Assembly (NCBI GenBank): GCA_963971285.1
Contig: OZ020248.1
Location: 7,006,001 to 7,070,000 of the forward strand
DNA: 64,000 nucleotides
From: Astropecten irregularis
Taxonomy: Eukaryota > Echinodermata > Asteroidea > Paxillosida > Astropectinidae
Direction of reading: 5' to 3'
This document shows, piece by piece, positions 41,879-52,470 of this stretch (the stretch's first letter is position 1; the number at the start of each line of letters is the position of its first letter). Both the position numbers and the translations under genes were made by a program. A model generated the notes under the pieces. It had not been told where the DNA came from and ran no database searches. It saw only the letters and a program-made list of their open reading frames with translations.

Positions 41879-44270
41879 ACTGTTGAATTTTATACAACGT
41901 TTTGGTATGTTATTAAAGATGATTTTCTAGAAGTTGTGCGTTATTGTGACAAACAAGGGTCATTACCTAATTCAATGAATGGGGCTCTCATTCGGCTTAT
42001 TTTTAAAAATAAAGGGGAAAGACATTTTTTTTTTTAAATTGGAGGCCTATCAGCCTACTAAATGTTGACTACAAAATTATCGCCAAAACGATCACTAACC
42101 GTTTTAGCAAAATTATGGAATATATTATTAGCGAAGACCAATCTTGTGGAGTTAGCGGAAGGAACATACATGATAATCTTACAATATTAAGAGATGTTAC
42201 TGACTATGTCAATATTTTCAATTGTGAGGGAGCCCTGTTAAGTATAGACCAAGAAAAAGCCTTCGATCGTATTGAATGGAAGTATTTATATGCTATCATG
42301 GAAACCATGGGTATTCCACCCAAACTAAATAGATGGGTTCAGGTGCTCTACAGCAACCCTAATAGCAGTGTTTTGTTAACAATTTTCTTGGAGAACCCTT
42401 CCAAGTACGTAGAGGGATAAGGCAGGGATGTCCCCTGTCTCCATTGTTATATGCCATAAGTGTTGAGGGATTAGCGTCCTTAATTCGTTCTGAAAAAAGG
42501 CTAACAGGTATCCAAATTCCAGGGGTCAATCAGGATTTTAAATTAGTCCAACATGCTGACGACACCACTATTTTTATAAGCAAAGAGGAGGACTTCACCA
42601 TTTTGTCTGACATTTTCACAACTTACAGTGAAGGATCTGGTTCAAAAATTAATGCTGAGAAATCTGTATGTCTGTTTTTAGGAGCATGGAAACACCGGAC
42701 CGATAACCCCACTGCCTTTAAGGTGACCACAAACCGCATTAAAATCCTTGGCGTTTACTTTGGAAATAATTTCGACCTCGAAGAAAACTGGGATGAGCGT
42801 ATTGATAAAACCCAAAGTATCCTAAATGTGTGGAAAAGCCGTATTTTGACTTTCCGTGGAAAAGCCACTGTCATTAACACATTGATAGGGGCGGGCCTAA
42901 ACTACTTGGGAACAATTATTCCTTGTACACCAACACAAATCAAACGAATGGAAAATATTATATGGGATTTTTACTGGTCAGGGAAACCTGATAAAATCAA
43001 AAGACGCACACTAAGAGGCCCATGTGATAGCGGGGGAATGGGTGTTATAGATATTTCAAGTAAACTGTCCGCCCTTAAACAAAAGTGGCTTATTCGATAT
43101 GCAAATGGGTCCGGGAAATGGCGAAATTTAATGCGTTTTTGGATGTTCTTTGCCAGTGGTGACAACGATTTAAATAGGTATATTTTATGCAGCCCCAAAT
43201 GTTTGTCTCCTAACACGCCCACTTTTTATAAGGGCTTGATTAAATCCTTTATTTTATCGGGTGGGGAAATTAACCGTGATATTTCGTGTGTTAATGAAGC
43301 TAATGATATTCCCTTATGGAAAAATAATTTTATCACAGGTAACGAAAAATTTATTGACAGCCCAATTCTTAAAAGTAAAGGATTTACCAAACTTGGCCAT
43401 ATTTGTATTAATGGTACCTTGCTAAGTTTTAAAGATATCGCCAATGCTTGTCAAATACCGCCTGCCAATGCGGGCAAAATTTTGGTAAGAATTAAAGAAA
43501 GTGTTATATCTAATTTTGTTGAAGAAACCAGAGAGGGACCTTGTAACAGTATATTTAAAAGAATTTATTTCTGTAAATACGATGATGAAAATACAGTTAT
43601 TCCAATCGAAAAATGTACAGTTAAAACTATTTATACGAACCTTGTTGAAAAATCCTTCGGTCGGCCTATTGCAGAACAGAAATGGCAGTCAATTCTTGGG
43701 CTCGCAGAAAGTCCTGACTGGAATCAAATTTGGAAAAACAAGTACCAAAATTATTTGAAGCATGACGACAGAGATCTTTGGTTTCGAATAAAGCACAGAA
43801 TACTTCCCACTAAGGATAAATTGTGGAAAATGAAAATTACAGAGGTTGATCTATGTGTCCTATGTCAAACAGAAACGGAAACAACGGAGCACTTATTTTT
43901 ATATTGCCAAACCGTCCTCCAGAGTTGGTTGCTTGTAGAACGACTTTTACGGAAATTTACTGGAAATGATCATCTTTATGTGAATGATAATAACAGAATT
44001 CTAGGTTATGGTCACAATATGAACAACAGAATTGCAACTTTTCTTACAGCGAAACTTTTAAGAATTATTTGGGCCAAACGATGTCGAATTGCATTCAATA
44101 ACGATGTTGCAGTCAACCTTGATCTTAAAAAATGTTATACTAAGAACCTGAAAATATTCCTCGCTCTGCAAATGAAAACGCTACCCAACCAGGAATTTCA
44201 AAAACTATATTGTACTAATCATGCCCTATGCCAATTTGTAAGAGGGAAAGTATTGAAATTTTTCTTTTAA
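41879..44270 (+). pseudogene. LINE ORF2 part 2: reverse transcriptase and C-terminal knuckle
   Basis: Continues the reverse transcriptase after the nonsense codon. There are two frame breaks. One is at an 11-T run (42025-42035), after which WRPISLLNVDYKIIAK follows in another frame. The second is near a 4-T run (42371-42374), after which RRGIRQGCPLSPLLYA follows in the third frame. RT motifs in order: LSIDQEKAFDRIEW, GIRQGCPLSPLLY and QHADDTTIF. The catalytic box reads HADD where L1-type enzymes normally have YADD or FADD. The last 608 codons (42444-44270) are intact and include the cysteine-histidine knuckle CVLC..HLFLYC near 43854. Both shifts sit at T homopolymers, so sequencing error is possible for them but not for the nonsense and Tyr-to-His changes. 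Confidence 0.88.
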
Positions 44271-44460
44271 ACATAAACAACGAAGAATCTGTACTCTTAC
44301 TACATTGTACTCTATAAAACACGGATAGGAATATGTATTACTGTTTAAATCTCCTGAATTATTTTATTTTATTCGTATTATTTTTAATAATTGAGTCTCT
44401 TTTTTGTTTGTTGAATGAATAAATAGAGCATACGCTCTTTATTAATAAAAAAAAAAAAAA

Positions 44461-45700
44461 GTGCAGGGTTTTTTTGCCGCGTGCTCTGCCGTTTTGTCGC
44501 ATAGCGGGTGGTGCTATACTTGGATTTTCGGCAATGAACATGACTTTGGAATTTTTGCACAGCTCATACTTTCATTTAGAGTACATCTGGGGCTACATTT
44601 CGTGCAAGTTTAAGCTCGATTGCCTCTGTATTGAGGGAGAAATTTCAAACTCTAACAGAAAAAAGTGTCTCATACTCTAAGTGCAGGGTTTTTTTGCCGC
44701 GTGCTCTGCCGTTTTGTCGCACTGCGTGTGGTGCTATACTTGGATTTTCGGCCATGAACATGACTTTGGAATTTGGCAGAGCTCATATTTTCCTGTAGAG
44801 AACATCTGGGGCTACATTTCGTGCAAGTTTCAGCTCGATTGCCTCTGTATTGAGGGAGAAATTTCAAACTCTAGCAGAAAAAAGTGTCTCATAGTCTAAG
44901 TGCAGTTTTTCTGCCGACTGCTCTGCCGTTTTGTCGCATAGCGTGTGGTGCTATACTTGGATTTTCGGCCATGAACATGACTTTGGAATTTGGCACAGCT
45001 CATACTTTCATTTAGAGTACATCTGGGGCTACATTTCGTGCAAGGTTCAGCTCGATTGCCTCCGTATTGAGGGAGAAATTTCAAACTCTAACAGAAAAAA
45101 GTGTCTCATAGTCTAAGTGCAGGTTTTTTTTGCCGCGTGCTCTGCCGTTTTTCGCATAGCGTGTGGTGCTAAACTTGGATTTTCGGCCATGAACATGACT
45201 TTGGAATTTGACACAGCTCATACTTACCTGTAGAGTACATCTGGGGCTACATTTCGTGCAAGTTTCAGCTCGATTGCCTAAGTATTGAGGGAGAAAATTC
45301 AAACTCTAACAGAAAAAAGTGTCTCATAGTCTAAGTGCAGTTTTTCTGCCGACTGCTCTGCCGTTTTGTCGCATAGCGTGTGGTGCTAAACTTGGATTTT
45401 CGGCCATGAACATGACTTTGGAATTTGGCACAGCTCATACTTTCATTTAGAGTACATCTGGGGCTACATTTCGTGCAAGTTTCAGCTCGATTGCCTCTGT
45501 ATTGAGGGAGAAATTTAAAAATCTAACAGAAAAAAGTGTCTCATGAACATGACTTTGGAATTTGGCACAGCTCATACTTTCCTGTAGAGAACATCTGGGG
45601 CTACATTTCGTGCAAGTTTCAGCTCGATTGCCTAAGTATTGAGGGAGAAATTTCAAACTCTAGCAGAAAAAAGTGTATCATAGTCTAAGTGCAGTTTTTC
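44461..45700. repeat. Satellite array, right of the LINE
   Basis: Five to six further satellite monomers of the domain B type, beginning inside a monomer at 'gtgcaggg'. One unit is shortened at about 45541, where 'gtgtctcat' runs directly into 'gaacatgac' through a shared CAT, removing about 90 bp. Confidence 0.93.
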
Positions 45701-46374
45701 TGCCGACTTCTCGGAGGCCTTCACGCATAGCGTGTGGTGTTATACTTGGATTTTCGGCCATGAAGATGACTTTGTAATTTGGCACAGCCCATATTTCCCT
45801 GTAGAGTTCATCTGGGGCTACATGTCGTGCAAGTTTCAAGTCGATTGCCTCAGTATTCAGGGAGAAATTTGCAACTCTAGCGTCAAAAAGTGTCTCATAG
45901 TATAAGTGCAGTTTTAATGCGGCCTTCGCATAGCGTGTGGTGCTATACTTGGATTTTCGGACATGAACATGACTTTGGAATATGGCATAGCCCATATTTT
46001 CCTGTAGAGTACATCTAGGGCTACATGTCGTGCAAGTTTCTAGTCGATTGCCTCAGTATTCAGGGAGAAATTTCCAACTCTATCGTCAAAAAGTCACTCA
46101 TAGTCAAAGTGCAGTTTTAATGCGGCCTGCTCGGCGGCCATCTCGCATAGCGTGTGGTGCTATACTTGGATTTTCGGCCATGAACATGACTTTGGAATTT
46201 GGCAGAGCCAATACTTTCCTGTAGAGTACATGTGGGGCTACATGTCGTGCAAGTTTCAAGTCGATTGCATCAGTATTCAGGGAGAAATTTCCAACTCTAG
46301 CGTCAAAAAGTGTCTAATAGTCTAAGTGCAGTTTTAATGCGGCCTGCTCGAGTGCTCGGAGGCCTTCACGCATA
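45701..46374. repeat. Diverged satellite monomers at the array edge
   Basis: Three monomers of about 205 bp clearly related to the satellite but with many shared differences: 'gcggcctgctcggcggcc' in place of the T-run block, 'gtcaaaaagtg' in place of 'gaaaaaagtg', 'tattcagggag' and 'catgtcgtgcaagtttcaagtcg'. They resemble one another more than the main array, so they form an older edge subfamily. The array ends at 'cacgcata' near 46374. Confidence 0.9.
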
Positions 46375-46390
46375 TACATCACTTATGCAG

Positions 46391-46720
46391 CTTGTGGACG
46401 TACAATCAACTGTTGTCATTAGTATTAGCTATAATGAAGGCTAAAATATCTTGGTACAAGCCTCGTATTTATAAAATAAACAAAGAAAGACTGCATCAAC
46501 ACTTACCCACGAGATCTGCACTCCTTGCAGACGGGCAAAAGCTACAAGTTGTAAGCACAAACCAAAATATCATCAACATGGTATTTTGTTTGCCTGGCAT
46601 CGTTCCCATATCAAGAACCATCTTGGTGAAACTACCGATGCAAACTGAGGATGGAATGTGTGCTCATCACGTGATCGCGTATCTGTTTCTTGTTTTACCT
46701 GTTCTGATTGCCCATATCCG
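46391..46720 (+). CDS. Candidate orphan exon, unrecognised
   Basis: A 110-codon stretch open throughout, bordered by a possible acceptor ('cttatgcag' ending 46390) and a strong donor (GTAAGTGAG from 46721). The translation has a basic middle (KPRIYKINKERLHQHLP) and a hydrophobic end (YLFLVLPVLIAHI). I do not recognise a family. It directly follows the satellite edge. It may be a gene fragment, an exon captured by a repeat, or chance. Confidence 0.2.
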
Positions 46721-46737
46721 GTAAGTGAGTGACAACT

Positions 46738-46888
46738 GGGTTCGATTTCACGAAGCCCATACGATCGATCGTATCTCGAGATACGAAGGATAACCCATTG
46801 TATCCTTCGACTTCTACGTGGGGCTGCAATGTATCACAAGTCCTACGATTGATAGTAAGTTACGATTAGTTTGGTGAAATCGACCCCT
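46738..46888. mobile_element. Small foldback element (MITE-like)
   Basis: Starts with 'gggttcgatttcac' and ends with the inverted 'gtgaaatcgacccc', about 150 bp apart. Related ends occur at 53827-54125, so this is a dispersed family. No coding capacity. Confidence 0.6.
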
Positions 46889-48355
46889 GGTCTTCATGGC
46901 GACGTTGCCATGGTATCAAAAGGGTGTTATTAAAACACGCTTGATCAGGCTGAATATTAAATGAAGGTCATTATCATAACAGCAGCACGCTCAAAGAAAA
47001 AGCCGGGAATAACAATCACAGCATTGGAGCTATGTGGTGCATGTTATAATTGTAAGGCAGAGAGCAAAGCGACTGGAAACTATATACAATGATTCATGCT
47101 ATAGGGCCACATGACAAAGAGAAAGATATCTGCTTGCAATGGAAGACGTATTGATGGTTATATCCTCCAAATAATAAAAGATTTTATTCAATGTGAATTA
47201 TTTTGTTACAAGTTTAAATGTATTCTTGCCATATTTTATACCCTTTGACTTTTATTGATATTAACATTAATATTCTCCCTACTCATGATAACCACATGTA
47301 AAAAAAGAGAAATGCAATGAATATTATACATAGATCATCATTTTATTATTTTTCATTGATAAAAATGATAATGTTTGGGTTTTTAATATTCCTTCTTGTT
47401 TCATTGAAGGTTAATAAAGACAATTCAATGAAATGGAATTCAAACCTGCGACATTCTGTTAACGAAAATGAGGTCTGAGGTTTCAATCCCGCCACAGTCA
47501 CTTTCTTTGTTCACCCTTATAATGAATTATATAATGACTTCAAATTAATCTGCACACTTTCCTTGGTAGTTTATTTGATGATTTCATTTGTTCTTATTTT
47601 TGACATCCTTATGTAAAGAAATACAATTATTTTTCTTATTCACGATTATTAATTAACAGCACTGAATTAAAGGATCCAATAAGTAAAACAGTTGCAAGTC
47701 ACGAAAAGAAAACTAATTAAATTTGAAATTTAAAGCAAAGTCATTCATAAAAGATGGTATTACATTCGGTTCCAGATCTTTAATAAAGTTAATGCCAAAT
47801 ATACCAAATTACTGCATGCTACCAATCAATTCTATCAAAATTCAAAAAGTCTTGCTATACTTTGCATTGTTATTAATTTATACATTTTATCAATTTTAAG
47901 ATAACAGGCACATAATTCCGTGTATACTCACATTAAAAGAACACTAAAACTATTAAAATCGGCATAAATAATTTTTTACAAGTTTGTTCTTGGTATATAT
48001 TATATTACCCTTGGATTTGATTGGCCTATGCATATTGTCCCTACTATTACTAATGGTAACGACACATTTTGTGAAGAAAAAAAAAATGTACACTCAAAAT
48101 GATACTCCGATGATTATTTTGTACCTTTTCTTAGAAATGAATGATACAGATACGATTTAGTTTTGGGTTCTAACTTCCTTCTTTTAAACTCTTTAAAGGT
48201 GTAGACCTATAAAGAATATTATTAAATGAAGTGGGATTTAAACCTGCCGCCCCCCATGCAGAATAACGAGCTTTAGGTTTCAAGTTTGAATGCCCGACCT
48301 CAGTTTATTTCCTTTGTTCACCCTTTTTTTACTTAAAACTCTCGTTCCATTGTAA
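46889..48355. other. AT-rich intergenic DNA with a diverged direct repeat
   Basis: No ORF of note. Segments near 47430-47530 and 48220-48330 are related: both contain 'caatgaa/aatgaagtgg', 'aaacctgc', a poly-purine stretch, 'aggtttcaa' and 'tttctttgttcacc'. They lie about 780-800 bp apart, and flanking AT-rich sequence is weakly similar. This is probably two diverged copies of a dispersed repeat. Confidence 0.45.
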
Positions 48356-48359
48356 TTAG

Positions 48360-48605
48360 CTGTTTCGCATACAGCGGAACAGCTTTTTTTTCTCTTATTT
48401 TTGGGCTTTTCCGCATAGTTGCGGAAAAGCTATACTGTTTGTTCAGATTTTTTAGCTTTTCCGCATAGTTGAGGAAAAGCTATACTGTTTGTTAAGATTT
48501 TTTTTTAGCTTTTCCGCATAGTTGAGGAAAAGCTATACTGTTTGTTAAGATTTTTTTTTACTTTTTCGCACTTTCGAGTGCGAAAAAGTTATTCTCTTTG
48601 TTCTG
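48360..48605. repeat. Hairpin array (AGCTTTTCCGCA units)
   Basis: Five successive inverted-repeat units spaced about 50-70 bp. Each has an arm like AGCTTTTCCGCA, a short centre (tagttg), and the complement TGCGGAAAAGCT or TGAGGAAAAGCT. They are followed by 'atactgtttgttaagatttttttt'. The first (tgtttcgcatacagcggaacagc) and the last (ctttttcgcac..gtgcgaaaaag) are variants with compensating changes in both arms, so pairing is kept while sequence drifts. Confidence 0.85.
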
Positions 48606-48839
48606 ATTTTTTTTTCTTCTTCATCCTCTTCTTCTCCAATTTTTTCTTAGCGCGACTTTAGTGCTTTTGCAAGTTCGGATCACCATCAAACTTATACCAA
48701 TGAAGGACCCTTACGCAAGGATGATCCTAGAACAATGACGTCATGATGACGTCATCAGGTGTCAAATTACAAGCAATTTAAATTTAATAATCAAAATCTT
48801 CAAAATTCAACAAAAAATCAACGGTTTAAGATAAGAACT

Positions 48840-49400
48840 TAATTCTTTCACCAAAGGTCAATGTTAGACAAGGTCTTTCTTGTTGACAAGTTACTTGACC
48901 TCTGTGACCTCTACTTCCGGTCAAACAGGAAGTAGCTCCTCATTTAAAAGTGGTAAGAGCTATGATCATGATTCTTTCACCAAAAGTCAATGTTAGGCAA
49001 GGTATTTCATTGTGACACATTACTTGACCTCTGTGACCTCTACTTCCGGTCAAACAGGAAGTAGCTCCTCATTTAAAAGTGGTAAGAGCTATGATCATGA
49101 TTCTTTCACCAAAAGTGAATGTTAGGCAAGATCTTTCAATGTGACACATTACTTGACCTCTATGACCTCTACTTCCGGTCAACAAGAAGTAGCTCTTCAT
49201 TTAAAAGTGGTAAGAGCTATGATCATGATTCTTTCACCAAATAACAATGTAAGGCAAGGTCTTTCTTTGTGACATATTGTTTGACCTCTGTGACCTCTAC
49301 TTCCGGTCAAACAGGAAGTAGCTCCTCATTTAAAAGTGGTTGAGCTATGATCATAATTCTTTCAATGTTAAGCAAGATCTTTCTTTATGACACATACATA
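48840..49400. repeat. Tandem array of a ~129-bp unit, cluster 1
   Basis: Four copies starting with '(a)cttgacctctgtgacctc' near 48893, 49022, 49151 and 49280. Each unit has TGACCTCTGTGACCT, then ACTTCCGGTC, AGGAAGTAGCTC, 'catttaaaagtgg', 'gagctatgatcat' and 'aatgttaggcaagg'. The last copy ends in 'ttagatctaatgtt'. No ORF. Confidence 0.9.
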
Positions 49401-49739
49401 TTTAGATCTAATGTTGCATGGATTCATAAATTAATTTAAAAACATGGAGCGGAAAAGCTCTATGCTCTGTTGCCGACAGACCTAGAATCTCTAGTTTTAT
49501 TTTCTTTTTCTTCTTTTTTCCCCACGGCCCATAGACTTTGCACACGTTTTATTCTACGGGACTTATTTGCCATTAAACTTTATTACACGTAGTTAAAAGT
49601 TTGTATAGGCATAACACATACAGCATAGATGTACCCGCGTGAATAACGTCATGATGACGTCATCAGGTGTCAAATTACAAGTAGTTTGAATTTAATAATC
49701 AAAATCTTTAAAAATCTACAATAAATCAACCGATTGAGA

Positions 49740-50190
49740 TATTAAGTTCATTCTTTCACCAAATATCAATGTTAGGCTAGGTCTTTCTTTGTGACACATT
49801 GCTTGACCTCTGTGACCTCTACTTCTGGTCAAACAGGAAGTAGCTCCTCATTTAAAAGTGGTAAGAGCTAGGATCATGATTCTTTCACCAACAGTGAATG
49901 TTAGGCAAGGTCTTTCTTTGTGACACATTGTTTGACCTCTGTGACCTCTACTTCCGGTCAAACAGGAAGTAGCTCCTCATTTAAAAGTGGTAAGAGCTAG
50001 GATCATGATTCTTTCACCAAATATCAATGTTAGGCAAGGTCTTTCTTTGTGACATATTGTTTGACCTCTGTGACCTCTACTTCCGGTCAAACAGGAAGAA
50101 GCTCCTCATTTAAAAGTGGTAGAGCTATAAGGATCATAATTCTTTCAATGTTAAGCAAGATCTTTCTGTGTGACACATACATATTTAGAT
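49740..50190. repeat. Tandem array of the ~129-bp unit, cluster 2
   Basis: Three more copies of the same unit near 49801, 49931 and 50060, ending in the same 'atttagatctaatgtt' tail. The segment before it (49640-49740, 'gatgacgtcatcaggtgtcaaattacaag') matches the segment before cluster 1 (48735-48780). The whole module is therefore duplicated at about 900 bp. Confidence 0.88.
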
Positions 50191-50299
50191 CTAATGTTAA
50201 TATGAATTCATAAATTAATTTATAAACATGGAGAGGAAAAGCTCTATGCTCTGTTGCAGACAGACATAGAATCTCTAGTTTTTATTTCTTCTTTTTCCA

Positions 50300-50640
50300 C
50301 TTTGATGACGTCATCAAAAAGCCGATTTTCAGATTCATATATAAGGGAATATCCGATGGTGATGAAACTTGGTGGGAAGGTAGGGAATAGTACTAGTATC
50401 CTAAATGTGAAGTGATGTCACGATGACGTCATCGACTGATTTTGTATTGATTTTTGAATATTTGATTTTGCAATTTTTTCCCAGAAACACATATTAGCGA
50501 ATATCCGATCGTAATGAAACTTGGTGGGTTGGTAGGAAATGGTATTAGTATCCCTACTGTGAAGTGACGTCACGATTACGTCATCGCCTGATTTGTTATT
50601 AATTTTTTTGAAGAATTAATTTTGCCATTCAGAGTCAAAC
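50300..50640. repeat. Two-copy 152-bp repeat with TGACGTCA palindromes
   Basis: 'gaatatccgat.gt.atgaaacttggtggg' occurs at 50347 and 50499. Each copy ends in a 'gtgaagtga(t/c)gtcacgattacgtcatcg'-like block. TGACGTCA or close variants occur at 50305, 50415-50435 and 50565-50585. Probably the body of the same composite element as 48360-50290, whose right end resembles its left ('gcgaaacagctcagtgtttgttgc' near 51000). Confidence 0.7.
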
Positions 50641-51887
50641 ATAACACAAAACACGTGCTTTGGAACTTTTTGGACTTCTGATATGGCCATCCGTAGTAGT
50701 GGGCCAATTGGGTACATGTGAACGGAGCACGACGAGCTAGAAAATCAGTAATTTTGCTGTTTTCATAGCCCATGCACAACCATACATACTACGCGTATGG
50801 GCATAAAGTAGACTCGGCCATTTCTGTGTTTCTCATGGCCGTGTTTATGAAGCTGTTTACGTGTATTGATGGACGACTGACGACGTTCCTGATACATGTA
50901 CATGTAGTTGTTTAAAACAATAAAGACACCACTGATAAACTATTTCTCTGTCCTGGGCCAATTGTATACGTTTGTTTTTTACATTTTATAAAACATACGC
51001 GAAACAGCTCAGTGTTTGTTGCTACAAACACAGGTCTAGTTTTTATTTCTTATTACCGCCACCAATCATTTCAATGCATTCGCAAAGTCTGATAATATAT
51101 TCTCGTATTTCTAATATGTGTGATAAAAGGCAAGCTAATTGAACAAAATATTCGGAAAAGTCTGAATTGATAGTTGCCATCGGACTTGAATAATTATAGA
51201 GAGTTGATTCTGCCAAGGAATGGAGAATATTTTAAGCTTTTTTTTGCTAATTTGCTACGCCGGCTATGCGGATTGAAAACACGGCATCTTATCTGCATGA
51301 CAACTTCATGGTATCACCATGGAGATGGGACATCCCATGGTGATACTATAATAGCAGGTAGGGAATATGAAAAATCAGAACTCTCTCGCTTCTTAAATTA
51401 GCTGTTCGACCGTTTGAACAATTCTACCTGATGTAGGATACTTCAAACAATCGTAGGGATCTGCAACATCTCCCTTATGACACCAATTAAATAATGCTTG
51501 ACTTAACTATAATAGTCAAACATACAATATCTAAATAATTACTATGAAGCTTGGACACTCTATGGTGAAACTATTATAGACAAAGAATATAAAAATTCAG
51601 AGCGCTCTGCATCTTCAAAATAGCTGTGCATGATATAAGCAAGAGGTATCTACCTGAAAATTGCATAAAATACAGGTTTTGCAAAATCTCTTTGACCACA
51701 CCAACAAAATAAAGCTTGTTTTAACCAGTCAATTATAACATTTAAGTAAATACTAGGAGATTCGAATTCCAAATGCTGGTTCAATTTATTTCAAGATCGA
51801 AATGAAGGCATTATACAAATATGTTGTTCAGTTGCATGTTTTGGTTGACAGAGCTCTTGGTCGACAATTTAAAAGTACATGTGTTAT
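50641..51887. other. Intergenic DNA, no gene recognised
   Basis: No ORF with a recognisable domain on either strand. Contains the end of the composite repeat (about 51000-51050) and a perfect 12-bp inverted repeat at 51311-51322 and 51335-51346 (GTATCACCATGG and its complement, 12-base loop). Confidence 0.5.
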
Positions 51888-52470
51888 GATTGCCCTGGCC
51901 GTGCGAAATTAGTTTGGGTGCGTTGTAGCGCCCTCTTGTGACCTCGTGGTCAGTTTTCATTAGCCACTCCATTGTTTCGTTCACGTCAGTTTAAAGCCCA
52001 TTTTTGTGTCGTATTTTCCACCGTTTTGAGACCACTCTTTTCAGAGAGTCTTACACCAGAGAGTCACTGGTGAGTTCGAGTTTCCATTTATATTTGTATA
52101 AGCGATTATTTCCTATTAATTGATGAGTATTTTGTATCGTAGTTTTAGCCAAAGTTTTTGCCACGTCACCTTGACCTTTGTGTATCGCATCGATAGTTTT
52201 CTTGTGCCTTGCGAAAATTCTTTGATTTTGTGCCTTAGATTTTACCTAAATATTGGGGCGGGTTTCTTATATGATGTTGTTAATAAGTTCAGTACTACGC
52301 ACTTGTATTTTCTGGTCAAGTTTCTGTGGACTTGGGTCATTTCTAGGCCCTATATTGTTGGATTTGAAATGAAGTATTTTACGTAAGGAACTTTAGGTTT
52401 TGTGTGCACCCGGGGCCTGCCTAAGGGTGCACCCAAGTAAATAAACTCCCATAGACAACAGTGATAAATC
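51888..52470 (+). mobile_element. Possible LTR-like or other dispersed element
   Basis: Begins near 'tgttatgattgccc' and includes 'gtagcgccctcttgtgacc', a moderately GC-rich leader and an AATAAA near 52440 followed by 'ctcccatagacaaca'. This resembles a solo LTR in general make-up, with TG..CA ends. No matching target duplication is visible, so the call is weak. The open frame inside (52120-52386) has no recognised domain. Confidence 0.25.

Larger units (their letters stand above)
40598..44460 (+). mobile_element. L1/Tx1-type LINE, 5'-truncated, inserted in the satellite
   Basis: Non-LTR retrotransposon, inserted in the + direction. The 5' end lies inside the endonuclease domain, so it is truncated as expected from incomplete reverse transcription. 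The 3' end has an AATAAA at 44418-44423 and a run of about 14 A, after which the satellite resumes at 'gtgcaggg'. The left satellite flank ends in 'gaaaaaaagtgtctca', an A-rich target that suits an L1-type endonuclease. No clean target-site duplication can be read because the A-runs merge; about one third of a monomer unit's junction ('tagtctaa') is missing. The clade is assigned from the QETH and 'SIDQEKAFDR' motifs and the terminal CCHC knuckle. The copy is non-functional. Confidence 0.9.

Noticed and set aside
40560..44480. Target-site duplication of the LINE
   Set aside because: Left and right flanks share only A-runs and GTG; no unambiguous duplication can be read.
1..46374. Hundreds of 60-100 codon ORFs on both strands of the satellite (for example the 61-codon frame starting at each 'tgtcgcatagcg')
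   Set aside because: They are the same monomer read in fixed frames on both strands. The 217-bp period is not a multiple of three, so frames cannot join, and substitutions show no codon pattern.
1..46374. CENP-B box in the satellite
   Set aside because: 'TTTCGTGCAAG' shares only the TTCG and A positions of the box; the CGGG half is absent, so it is not a match.
1..46374. CRISPR-like array
   Set aside because: Repeats are long contiguous monomers without unique spacers, and the surrounding DNA is eukaryotic.
51888..52470. Full LTR retrotransposon
   Set aside because: Only a single LTR-like stretch; no second LTR, gag-pol or matching 5-bp flank, so kept only as a weak feature.
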